Source of the DNA: Oxyruncus cristatus
Taxonomy: Eukaryota; Chordata; Aves; Passeriformes; Cotingidae
Length of the DNA: 64,000 bases
Direction: 5' to 3'
NCBI GenBank assembly: GCA_013399855.1
Contig: VXAY01000172.1
Location: forward strand, 719,976-783,975
The translations under genes and the position numbers were made by a program. Shown one piece after another: positions 36,923 through 49,690 of the stretch (its first letter is position 1; every line of letters begins with the position of its first letter). The notes beneath the pieces were generated by a model, which was not told where the DNA came from, ran no database searches, and was given only the letters and a program-made list of their open reading frames with translations.

Positions 36923-39900
36923 AAGCCTCCACATTTGCCACACAGGTCTCATGTGAGTCTGGAAAAGTCTCAGATTCTGGGCCAATAACATATTTAGCAC
37001 ATCCCACTGACTTCAGTCCCTGTCAAGACTTGAATCATATGTGACATCCTAAATCAACTGAAATTCTTCGTGTTACTCTAGCCACTGAATGAAGCTTTCT
37101 TTTACCTCAGAAAAGACAATAGAGGTGTTCTTTCTTTTTTATACTTACATAAATATAAATATACATGTATTCTTAACAAGGATTAAGCTTTGTTTACCAC
37201 CCAGAATTACACTGGACACTTTCTTCATTGTAAAATCAGTACCTGCCCAATAAAACTTACCCATTCTATGAGACAAATTTCTTCAAAGTTACTGCTGCAT
37301 ATTTATGTATCTTTGTCAAACATATTCTAGTTATATTTTAGTAAATGCCAAACTTCTGGAGGTCAGCAATTCAGAACATTTTGCAGTCCAACAAGTTGAT
37401 TATAGACCATAGGATTCTGCAAAATGCTTCAGATACTCTAATTTATTTAGAGCTAATACCACCATGAAACTTTTGCATTAAAAAAAAATGAGAATAGGTT
37501 TTGTTCGTGCTTTTGAAAATGGAATCCAAAATTCCATAGGAAAGGTAAAATTAATATGTATACCTACTTCAATTTTTTCTAAAACTCATTTTTAGATCAC
37601 ACTCATTTACTACCAGTAAAAATCTTCACAATCAGTAGTCAATGAACCAGGCCAGTTCTCACAGAAGTCAGCAATGGCTGAGTCTAATTACTGGTTTATG
37701 TTAAACCTCCCAATTGTCCCTGGGTACTAACTATTGATTCGGAGCATGACAACTGGATCTGTTTCAGCTGAAGTTAAATGAAAGGTGCATTCCAGCTACG
37801 TAGGTATGCAGCCTATGGGACCACGTGAGAGCTAGTCTGAAGTAAATCATCTCAAAATGCTCACACTGCATCCTCTGTTTTGTTCAGTCTCTACTGGCCC
37901 TCAATATTTCTCAAGGAAGCCAAAGTCCATTGAGATTTTTGAGGCTTTGCTCCTAAGAAAGTGAATACAGAGCAAAGGTTATGACCTCGTTATTTTTCCA
38001 TCTGTTTTGAACAGTTGTATATACAATTAAATTAGAACGATTACTGGAAAGAGGGGAAACATTTTCCTGCTCTTCCTTTACCTTTTCAAAAAGCTTTTGA
38101 TTTTCAGTTCACAACCCTTTCTTCAAACCTTTCACTTTCATGCTCCCAAAGACCACCACTAACAATACATTCAGGTTAATAATGTTTTTTTGTTTTTTTT
38201 GGGTTTTTTTTTTTAAGTTAGAAGACAAGGCAGATGTCTTTTTTTTTTTTAATACAAGTTTGGGACTACATAACTATACTTCCTGTTTGTTTGTTCTCAG
38301 TGAATCCAAAAAGCCATGTAACAAATATGAATTATGCAAATGACTATTCAGCTTTCATTTTTTCAATCAAGTAGGACAACTCAGCATAAATGCATTAGAT
38401 TAGAGGGGATTAAAACTGCAGATACTCAAGGTCATCAGGTCAAAACTGTGCGTTGTTATTACTAAAAAAAAAGAAGCCAAAATCCAACAAATGAAAAAAC
38501 TCACACAAAACCAAACCCAACAATCAGTGTCTTACTGCTACTTAAAAAGTAATACTAGAAGCAACCAAAATATGCATATGGGAACCTTTAAACATAAGTT
38601 TTGCAGTGAAGGCTAAATCTTGTGACTGGTTTCAGCTGGTTTCTGACACTCCAGCAGAACATGGAGACAGCTGCTAGACCTATGATGTTGTCTCCCTCTA
38701 AGAAGCGTTTCTGAGTAGCATAAATTGAAATATTTGTTTCCAGTTTCTTTACACAGAGCATGCTGCTGGGGAAAATAACATGTATGATAAGGAGGCCTTT
38801 TTTTCCTTCCTCCAACACTATCTGAGTGTCCAGCCTGACAAGAAAGAATTCACTAAATGTCCTATGTTGAGCAGCAGCATCAAAACATTACAGAACGAAG
38901 CCCTATTTTGTTACAGGAAAAGTCAAATTAAAAGGAAGACAGATTAAAAAGTAACCATACAGGCAGTTTCCACATATGTCATGAAAATTATGCCACTGTG
39001 GCCATTCAAAAATTACTGACTTTAAGCAGAGATTCATTTGTACCATCTTGCAGATGTCGTGAAGCCACAATATGCCAGATATCCCCAGAAGGGTGTGGTG
39101 CCAAGCACCAATATCAGCAGCTATTAGCAACAAGTCTTAATAAGGACTCATGTCTGAAAGACCAGAAAGGAAGAAATCTGCTTCATCTCTCTTTGCAGTT
39201 CACCTCTAGGTGATCTGTATCATTACACAGAAAAAGAAAAGTCATAGAATGTGGGATAAGAACATACATTATGAGAAAGTGTATGGAAAATCAGGAAATA
39301 TCAGTTACTATGTTGAGGCCTGGGTCAGTTTTACCACTTCTTTGAAAAGCAATCATACTTCTTGATCAAAGTATTTACAGACATCCTGATATCCAAAATT
39401 TTGTTACTTGGTAACTACAACAAATGTAGTATTAGTTGAAGCAAATATTTTATTTCAAAACATTTACATACATGCATGTTGATATTTTAAATTGTTACTA
39501 GAAAATGTTCCAGGCGGTAGATAATATCATTTGCCAGTCAGAGACTTTCCCTCCCCCCTGCTTCCCCTCCATTTTTGGAATCAACGTCAAGAGAGATGTG
39601 CATCTTATAAAAGAAAGAAAACTCAATCAGCACTTGAAAGGACCACTGGGAATCTTCCAATGAGTTCCAGATGTTTGGCCACTGATGCATTAACGCTTGC
39701 ACCATGGAAAATCTTTCCAGGTGTTTGCAGTTTCATACATTGTTGCACAACAGGGATCATAAAGTTATTTCCATGAAGGAAGGCCACACTTAATCAAAGG
39801 CATGCACATGACAGAATACCCGGACTAACTATGACCACGACAGAAACAAAAACACATCCGAGTATAACACCACCGCAATGTGGTTGCTCAGAGTATGCTG

Positions 39901-42900
39901 GACAAGCATCTTGCTGTCCTAGATGCAGCGAAGCATATGGACAGTCAGGCAGTAGGTTTATATCTGACAGATGAGAAGCCTGGGACAGGTCAACCTTTCC
40001 AAAAACAGCCTAGTCTGAGATGCTCATTAACCTGAGCTTTAATTTCTATTTCAGAGGCAACACTGACTGTAGAGGCAAATGTTAGTCTAAAATATAACGG
40101 ATTCCATACTTCTGATTTGGTAACCAGAACCATGACTCACACCATATTTAAGATGGACGTGACAGCTTCTGGAACCTCCCTAAACTGCCATGATAGATCC
40201 AAATCAAAAGGACGTTTATGTGACTATATAAATAACATGAAATTCCAAGTTAGTCAAGCAAAGACAGTGCTAGAGTTTGAATCAGCATTCCCAATATTTT
40301 GACTTATTTTGCCATTTTCCAAATGTCATCTCTAAAATGCAATGGAAACCACTTACAGCGTTCAGTTCTTTCAGGTTAAAGCTATAAGCTACATATATTA
40401 CCACTTAAGGTTCTGGAAATACTATTTTTTTTTTCAAAACAACATGAACAATTAAAAAGATGCAAGTGAGTAAGATTATGGTAGAGTTTAGGACTTTTTC
40501 TAAAAATATATATAATAAGCACTAAGAGGAAAAAAAAAAAAAACACAGACAGAAATTCGGTTTATTTAACCACTAAGTAAACATCCTGTTTTTAAAGGAT
40601 AAATTCCTTCTAGTTTAAAAAACCAGTTTAAAAATTAGGGGTCAGAAGCACATACACCTAGTAAAAATGAAACCCAGAGAACTGACTTCAAATCCTGACA
40701 TCTGCAGTGGTCTCTTATCTAAAAGTGAAGTATTCACAGCCACTCAAAACGTTTCAGTTGCTTTTTTTGTTTTATGCATTCCAAGTGTGTTTGTTTCTGC
40801 ATCACTAAGCTATGAATCATAAAAATCCAAAACAGGCTTTTAGCATTTATCTACGAAGGGCTAAACGCAGCAACAACAACCAACCAGCAAACTGAAAACT
40901 CTTAAAGCTCCATATAAGATAAACTATACAAAATAGTTTAAATAAATTGTGCCATTCAGCCTAGGCCAATAACAGATCATTCCATACCATGTTCGTTCAG
41001 CATCTATAAAGCTTGACTGCAGCACAGATCTCTACAAACATATGTTGAATTCCAAACCTGAGTTTCTCAGCACCAGCACATACCACTGTTCATTAGGTTT
41101 TAAGTATGTACTTGACCAGAAATCACTTTGCCTTCTTTCAAACATCATTTTCATTTAGACTCACTAACAGGATTTATGCTTTTTGGGTTTTTATAGTTAT
41201 CTTGCTAATCACCTCTCCAAACTATTAAGTCAGGTTTTGGTTGTGGTTTTGTTCATTTTCGTTTATTTAAGCACTATGCACATGTTTGATAAGAGAAAAA
41301 AACATAGTATGCAATGGTGAAACTACAAAACAAAACCATACGATTCAGTCCTGGTTAGAACACTGGAAGACAGCTATGGATGATTCTGAGGGCAAATGGG
41401 AGCATCAATGAAACGGAATTGTGTCAAAAGGATGTGGTTGTTTCTACCGCAATTAAATGAATTTGAAATGCTTCAAAGGCAGCTGGTAATACACTTGACG
41501 CATTATCTCCTGAAGACATGATCTCACATAAACTGCAATTCATCTGCATACTCTGAACAACTGTTTTAATTAGATGAGCTATGAAGTAAAGATAATTCAG
41601 AATGAAATTGTTCTTGAATAATACATCATTTAAGCATGTTTCACTCAAAATAAGAAAGTATGAAAGAAAAGAAAACATCAAAGGTCAGAAGCACAGATTT
41701 GTTTTGTTTTCCTTACTCTATATTTCTTAGCTGACTCATGACAAATCAGTATAATTTAATAGCACTTTTATTTTGGGACTGTGAACCTGTTTGCTTCCTG
41801 CTTAAACACAAACAATGGAAAACAGATCTATCTTTATTTTCAAGAAGACAGCAATATCAGATGTCTGTATTTATCAGTACAGATTTAAAAGGACAGTAGC
41901 ATTCTTCATAATTTAAAGAGGTATTTAACTCATATAATCACATGATGATTACACATGTTTCTAAAGACATTCAATCGAAGTCAGTACCTAAATCACGCTG
42001 GTTCCTTTCAAGTCATTTTTAAAAGGTAGATAAATTTTTGTCTTTTACACATAGGAGAGGAGGAGCAATACACGTGACAAAATTATCAACATCTAGGAAT
42101 AAGAGCAAGATCACTGATTCAACATCTAAATTATACCACTCATTAAAGTCCAGAAACTTCAGTCAACATCTTAGCTATTCATCTAAACTCTCTCTTGTAG
42201 CACCAGTCAGTTCAGACACGCTACTTCTCCATTCCTGACCAAGCGATTCCGTCTTTATAAATTTATATGGTATCTTTTCAGAAGGCAATCAGTTATCATC
42301 AATTTCAAGTGCATCAGTTTTTACTTGTCCTGTCTGAGATATCTCTGGAAAAAAAGCAGCAGGTGCTGAGCAGCTATGCAGGAAAAACTGAATCCCTGTA
42401 TAATACTGGGGATTCCAAACTTCAGACATTTACAAGTTAAATAATTTTGGAAATCCATGGCAAATTTTCCTCAGCAAACGTATATACCACATTTAAGAGA
42501 AAAGTAAAATTTCAGGAAAAAAGGTAGAAAAAAACTCCTCCGTGTCTTTGAATGCAGGTATCTGTTTTTACTCTCTATTCCACAAGATGTCTTTTTTACA
42601 CTGTTTTCAGATAATTTGTTAATGCTGAAGTCTTTCTTATTCTGGTTTACTATAGAACTCCATAACCAAACATACTGGATTGGTTTAATAATGAGTAAAT
42701 CAGACTTGACAAACAGAATTAACATGGTGGTTCCTCTAAAACTCTCCCTACAAGTACAATGCTTATATCAACATCTGCTAACACTCATGATCTTTGCAGA
42801 AGTCTCTCTTAAATAAGACTCTTGAAATTTTAGGAGTTGTGGCTGCAATGTTAATATGGGCTGAATCTGTAACAGGACTGATCAATCTCATTAGCTTCTG

Positions 42901-45194
42901 TGAGAAATATGCCTAGTTGTTCTAATTAGCCATGTTCTCATGTTACAAATACATTACAGCAAATCCTCAGTATTTCCCCACTCATTTTCTCCCCCTGTAT
43001 GACCTAATCAACAACCCCAATATTATGGGATAAAACATCACGTTCCAAGGGTAACGGCAATATACCTCACAACACAGTTATCAGTTAATTCAAACTGTTT
43101 GCATTTTTAAAGGTAATGTTTTCACAAGAAATAAGCATTATAACATTAGGAAAGCATAAATTTTCTTCACAATGAAGAAAATAGAAGAAAATGAAATAGA
43201 ATCTTCTATTTTCATAAAAGAAAATAAAACTAGTCTGCCTCCTGAGACTGATTTCTCTTTTGCTAAGTTTTTTTTTTAAGTAATCAAAAAATTAATGAAT
43301 TTTCAAACAATAAGATGTTTATTAGTTATTACTTTCAGGTGTTTATTGTCTTTTTCTTTCACACTGCATACAAATAGGTACATCACATGCTGTGATTTCT
43401 ACTCCTACCAAACAACTACTCCTTTTATTTTTTCGGGGGAGGAGGTGGGTAAAGGTGCAGGAAATGCAAATTCTCCAGCCTATTAACTCAGATAAATAAA
43501 TATATTGTAATTGAGGCACCTTTTACATCAAATAAACTAAAAATTAGATTTATTTCTCACGAATTTGCAGTCACTTTTTCAGCCCAAATTTGCACTAGTA
43601 AAAATAGTATTTGATATTTGTTCCCTGTTGAATCCAAGGCAAACTGAATTCCATTCAAAGACCTACAGTGAACTTTAATTAAATTAGCATTTGCCTTGGT
43701 AATTATAACTTGTGACAACTGTTACAAATGAGAACTCTTAAGGAAGAAGCAAATTATTCAAAAGAATACATTTCATAATGTATACTGAGCAACCTTCTCT
43801 GACAAGTTTGCACAAAAAGATTTCTTTCTCTTATCTCTTTTTTCCACAATTGCTTCATTTTTATTATTAATTCATCTCTCCTTCAGTCTCTTTATAGCCA
43901 TTTGACCCTTTGCCTGGCATTTCAATTAGACGTTCTCATTTATTCAAGGGTGATTTTTTTTTTTTTAAAGTGTACTGTGGTACATTCAGATCACAGATTT
44001 AGGTATATATTCATGTCATGGATGACATCCTTGATGTAAATTTATTGGCTGTTTTTGTTACTCATCAACACTGGGGTTGTCCTCCCTCATACATGCCGTT
44101 CTCCTCCTGTTTACCTTGGGGAGATTCCCAAGGCAGATGTGATAGGGTAGGGCTCCCTCCTCCCCCAACCCCAGCATATCAAAAAAGCAGATTGCAACAC
44201 ACCACTAACCTCCACTGCCAGTATTTCTTACAAAGAGACAGGGCCAAATTCTTCTGGTCTCATCATTTCAAGTACCACCACTGAGCTTATAACACCAGAT
44301 GGAAACCTGGAACTTCCGACAGAGAGTTTTTGTTGTGATATGTACACTGACTCTTAATTCTCTTCTCATCGTTCAAGAACACTGAGAAAGGTTGCATGGT
44401 GAAAACAGAATTAACTGCATTATCATATTTCATTGTGAAAGCAAAAACTGGCACATTTGGGGAAAAAAAAAGCTGATGTTACAGCAGTATCAGCTCACAG
44501 CTCACGGGCCAAGGCTACATCTAAAATTTCCTTTACAAACTTCATCTTACTTCTACTTTCAAGACAGAGTAAACTTTTCAAGCTAGATTGGTACTGAATT
44601 CCTAATGTAATTTGCTGTGAAGTGGTTTTAACAAAATCAATTAGAAGGAAACAGAAAGTTAACAAACTACCCAGCCTGGAATATATGGAAGTTAACTGCC
44701 TCTTTTTAAGGAGGAAAGAAATAATTAAAAAAGAAAAATTTCAGTTGGTTTTAAGCAATAGTTATACATTTTTCATTAAAAGCACTATAAAAATATATTT
44801 GGTTGAAACTACACATGTGCATCCACATTTTTAACAAGTTATTCTACTATTCATATCCATATTAACCTCGCCGCATGATACACTGCAGTGATGAACCACA
44901 GATGCCTCGCCAAATCTGTTTGTTCCATAATCATGTTTAAAGGCTATTTACAGCTTTGAGGTCTTTTGTTATTACTACATAGCAGATATGAGATATTTGA
45001 AATTATCTTAAAAGTAACATTTTGCAAATGTTGCAATGCATTACCTCCGTTGCCTAGTCTTTAGCAGCAGTGCTACCATTGTCCTACCAATTAACTCATA
45101 GTAAAATTTTGGAAAATAAAATATTATAAAAGCCACAGTATGAGACCGAGGCCAGCAATGCTTCTGAAATTAATTGGGAGTTTATCCTGAAGAG

Positions 45195-45290
45195 CCAATA
45201 CTAGCACCTGCTCTGTCACTAGCTGTGTAACTGTACTGTGGTAAAGTCCAAGAGTATCAGTCATTGATAAAGATCTCAGTTTGCCAGGTG
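45195..45290 (+). mobile_element. MIR-like ancient SINE fragment
   Basis: The plus strand has gctctgtcactagctgtgta followed by agtccaagag and gatctcagtttgcc. The MIR consensus in the same orientation has a closely similar phrase (ctagctgtgtgacc) followed by cctcagtttcc. Inactive relic. Confidence 0.45.
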
Positions 45291-48200
45291 CTTTACTAAT
45301 AAAAGACAAAAGGACTGCCAGTTCTGCCAAATAACAAGTGTTAATGTAAGCTGACAACAGTGTTACATTTTAAAGACATACTAGCTGATCTGAAAATAAG
45401 CCTGTTTTTGTACATATTTGGAATCAGACCTATCAAACTTTTTTCTTGAATTAACTGAGATACTCTCTAAGTTCTTTTCATGGATTTTAAGTAACTTAAC
45501 TTCAGCTAAATTTATACTCAGTCTTAACTAGATTGTTTTTTAATGACTGTATGGGTGCAAGTCTGTTTTGCTTGCTGCTGAGGAACAACTAACTTGAGAA
45601 AGCTGCTAGAGAGGAAGAAAAATAAGGAAAATAGGACTTCTGAGGCTACAACCAATAATAATTTACAATCTCATCATGTGCTACATAGATTAAAAAATTA
45701 CATAAATCTAAAATCATTATCTTATTCCTGTGTTTTTGCAATACATACTTAAAATATGTCAGGTCCTTATTTTCTGACAATTCTTCACAGAAAAACTCCT
45801 CATCTCATTTGCCTGCACTCTGAGGCAAAAGTTTACTTTTCAGTTGTGGGGAAAGATTTTTCAGATCTGGTAAAGAGAAAGAAATAATATTTTTCTCCCA
45901 CAAAAGATTAAATCCAACCTTTCCTCTAAAAAAGGAAATAAAACTAGGACTTTAAAAAGATTTAAGTTACCTTATAGGTGAACTATAAGTTACATCGCTT
46001 TTATCAAAATATTTTTTGGACATTTTTAAGTTGTGATACCAGCAAACTGTGATGAGTTTGGGTGTATAACAATAGACAACTAATGCTGGATGGAGGAATG
46101 CTTGGATACAAAGGATGATTCTACTAATGAGGAACATCTGAGAAGTATATAATACAAACAAGATGTTGTATATTTTCCATAGTTCTGATTATACAATAAA
46201 AAATACCACTCAGGCATTCCTAACAAGTATTAGGTCTTTATATAAAAGTACATGAAATGTGCTGCTTTTTTTTTTTGCTAGGCAGAATGAACACCTTCCC
46301 GCTATTCATTAAACTTCGTTCCCCCTCACTGCTTGCATAAAGCAACATCCTACTATCACACACAGGATTACTGCATAAATTTAAAAAAGGATAGAAGCAG
46401 ACAGTCGTCCTTTAAAATTACATATGAGTGCTATAATATGTAATATTTAAGTTACACTTTCAAAGAGGTGCTACACAACTAATTCAGTGTACTACCTAAA
46501 TATCAACAAGTAGCTTTTAAGTCATTAATTTCTTCATTAATTCTAACTGAAGTTATCCAATTGCCTTTTTACCTACCATCACGTCCTAAAATTTTTACAC
46601 TTCCAGTGCAAGATATCAATTTAATTTTTCCTTTTTAAAATACAGCTCTAGTTCAGTCTGACCTAAGGTATTATAAATATGTGAATTTGGCAGTAAGTTG
46701 ACTTTTTCCGACAAGTTAAATTGTCCCCTACTGCAGCATAATTAAAGTATGTAACTCAATAAAAATAAACGGAGAAGGAACTCAACCCAGTAACTGTAAT
46801 TTGCCCATTCTCATGTCACCAACACGTCGCAGGCTTACTACAAACATACTTTTCATTATGACTTCTTTACAGGAGATCAAATCTGAATTTTTAAAATGTG
46901 CCAAGCAGTTTCATGCTAGGCTAATATCCAAGGGTTGATCCAGACTCCTTTTGACCTCTACAGACTATATATCTGTACTGTCCAGTAATTTAACACCCTC
47001 ATTGACACTGCATGCAACATCAATTCTCTCTAAACTATTTTTTTCTGCAAGAATAAAGAAGAAAACCTGGAACATGCTAACATGGGTGACTCAAGAATCC
47101 TGATATCTGGGACCTGGTAGAATGGTTCACTTCACTCAAAGCAAGGTTTGGAGCTTGACTATGCCATGTTTCAGCGCCGTACCTGGGTCAGTCTTTCAAA
47201 AGTTCCCATGTAGTCTTGTCCCTTCAAAACACCTCATGAGCCACTCATGGCACACAACACAGATCCTCCTAGGTACACTATAATTTCTTCAAGATGAAAG
47301 CTATTTTTTTCCATTACGCAGGCAATTAGAACTAAAAATAATCATGATAGGATCTGTGGGCTGTACAAGCCTTGATGGACATACAGGCTGAGTATGAGGC
47401 AGTGAAGCTGCAGCCAGTCTTACAGGATAGATCTGCCCTAGCAGTGGCTGTCACTTCCTGCTCTTTGTCACATGTACCAGGGGACACCTCCCTTAGCACT
47501 ATGGCAACTCAGTTAGGTTCAAAATTCAACAGATTTTACACCAGATTCTAAATCCACAATGACCTTTTCTTTTTTCAACTGAATACACTTCTGCCTGCTA
47601 CTCAGAGATTTCATTAACTTTCCAGATTAACAAGTTTTGTCATTATAGGAATTTAGTTTTCTCTTCTGCAGTCTTTGGCAGGCGGCTTCATACATCTTCA
47701 AGTTAGTTATCTCATGTTTAAGGCCCTTCCAGTCACAGCAGTCTCCTGTCTATTTTGCTAATAAAGCAGAGCTTCAGCTAATAAATAATTATCTGGGAAA
47801 AAAAACCCCAAAACAAACAAAAAGAAAACCCACTCCTTGAATTAAGATGGCAAAATATCTGTCAGCAAAGAGGAAAATGATATGGTAGAGAAAGAGGAAG
47901 TAAAATAAATACCTTCACAGCATAAAAATATTCAATCTTAGATGCCCTGATAGGTCTTTACCCTTTGGCTATACGTATATCTGTGTTAAAAAGCCAAGAA
48001 GAGCCAGGGCCCATCTGCTGACCCTAAAGCCAACCGGCACAGTCAGGCCACACACACACTGTAAAACCTTTTAGACTCTGAACTAGGATTGCAAAAGTCA
48101 AGCTACCTTGCCCACAGCAGGACGCGGCCCTTGCCCAGGACTGGCAAGTGTTACGGACTCCCTGGGTTACCGACAGGTAGGTTACACAGGTGGTTGATAT

Positions 48201-49584
48201 AACTAAGCATAACAGAAAAACATGAATTGCCAAGCAGAGAGACCTGTGAATGCTCCTCTTTGTGAGCGTGGCACTAAGACAGCCCAGAACACAGAAGAAT
48301 ATATGTAACTAAAGAAGCAGATAGCTCTCAGTCCATGAATATTAATAAGCCATAGCATATCACTGTCAGAGAAATTGATAGATGGTACTAAAAAACAATA
48401 AAGCCCTTTGGTTTTGAAAATGAGCCATTTGAAAGACTAGGAGGCCCATAGCTCTCACTGTACAATATTAAGGGAATCAGTGCACTGACCAGAGTGCAAA
48501 AGTTGAGATCATTTTGTTGATTTACAGACAGAATGCCAAAAGAACACATAACATACTATTATATCTCTGGCTTAAACTTGAACTCAGCATAAATTATTTC
48601 AGGAATGTTTTGCATAGTCTCTTTTTATATCTCCAGTGCAAAATCTATTTTGATTGCATGGCCCTGGAATAAGTCTGTTATTTTTCACTTTTTATCATTT
48701 TTGGAAGCAGTATGCTACAACACAGCTTTTTTATCTTTCAACCCATGCCCCCCTGCCCCATAAGGCAAAAATAAAACACACTGCACCACTTGTAAAAGCA
48801 GAGAGACAGGCTAGAGTGGAAATCTCCATTCACTTGGGGAAGGTTTTGCATTTCCAAAGGAAAACAAAACAGAAGTTTAGACTGTGGTTAAGCTACTGCA
48901 TATGCTATATCAGTATTCCATAGCTTGGCCTCATTCTTGAATGTAGCAAATGGTCAAAAGGCAAAGCTGTGAATTTTTGTAAAGGTCATAGATTTACCAA
49001 CAGGATCATATACACAATTGACACAACACTGCAAGAACGTGAGATGAGATTTACATGTACCCTAAGTCCAGTTCAGCAATATAAAGAAAAGAAAAACAAC
49101 AAAATACAGAAAAAGATTCACACACATGAAAGAAGAAAAGCACACTTCATGTAGTAATTTAAATGTGTATACATGAAGAACAGGAACCAGCCAGCTCAAA
49201 AAAAGGTTCAAACCTGCTGGTAGGAGGGAATATCCATTTATTGTGCCCTTTGCTTCTTCATATTATTCTTCTGTTCACAGAAACAGCCCTAAAGCCCTCT
49301 CAAACCCAAGTCTTTTATTGCATCCTGTTTAATTTTAAGACTTAAAGATAATAAAGGTTTTTTTTGGTTACAATTTCTTCTTGTAGGGCGAGAGCAAATT
49401 TAATGCTCATACTTGGAGAAGGACTGAAGTTGTTTGAATTACTATACACCTTGATGACAGGCCAGCTTTAGAAGGGGGTTAAAGATGAGAGAAAAAGATG
49501 TAGACTCAAGAAGTAAAGCAATGAAGGGTATTGCTGATGGAGTTCCTCAATCTTTTAAATTTTCTAAGGTACTCATCCTAAAGC
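45291..49584. other. AT-rich non-coding DNA, no gene seen
   Basis: No gene recognised. The segment 48000-48180 is GC-rich (38 of 60 bases in 48121-48180) and includes several CpGs; no reading frame or repeat name fits it. An A/C-rich run lies near 47797-47832. Confidence 0.6.
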
Positions 49585-49690
49585 CCAGTAACGTGCCAAC
49601 AAAATATACTGCTGATGCAAAATTAGAAGACATTGATAGCATACAGGAGGTGGAGGCTACACAGAGAAATAACTGGTTGTCACAGAACAG
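49585..49690 (+). mobile_element. Possible ancient CR1-type LINE scrap
   Basis: The translation around 49600-49690 reads TKYTADAKLEDIDSIQEVEA, which resembles the catalytic-box region of CR1-type reverse transcriptases (F-A-D-D-T-K-L followed by an acidic helix), with one of the paired aspartates lost. The next phrase, NNWLSQNRNK, would fit the following helix. The match is short and from memory, so it is tentative. If right, it is a much older copy than those at 29 kb and 53 kb. Confidence 0.3.

Larger units (their letters stand above)
35271..45194. other. AT-rich non-coding DNA with scattered old repeat scraps
   Basis: About 10 kb with no recognisable gene. Two MIR-like scraps (35700-35745 and 36815-36922) are listed separately. 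T-rich runs occur near 38164-38252 and A runs near 40531-40543. The segment 44080-44290 is pyrimidine-rich and ends with gggccaaattcttctgg, which hints at an old amniote repeat. All reading frames are under 90 codons and unremarkable. Confidence 0.6.
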
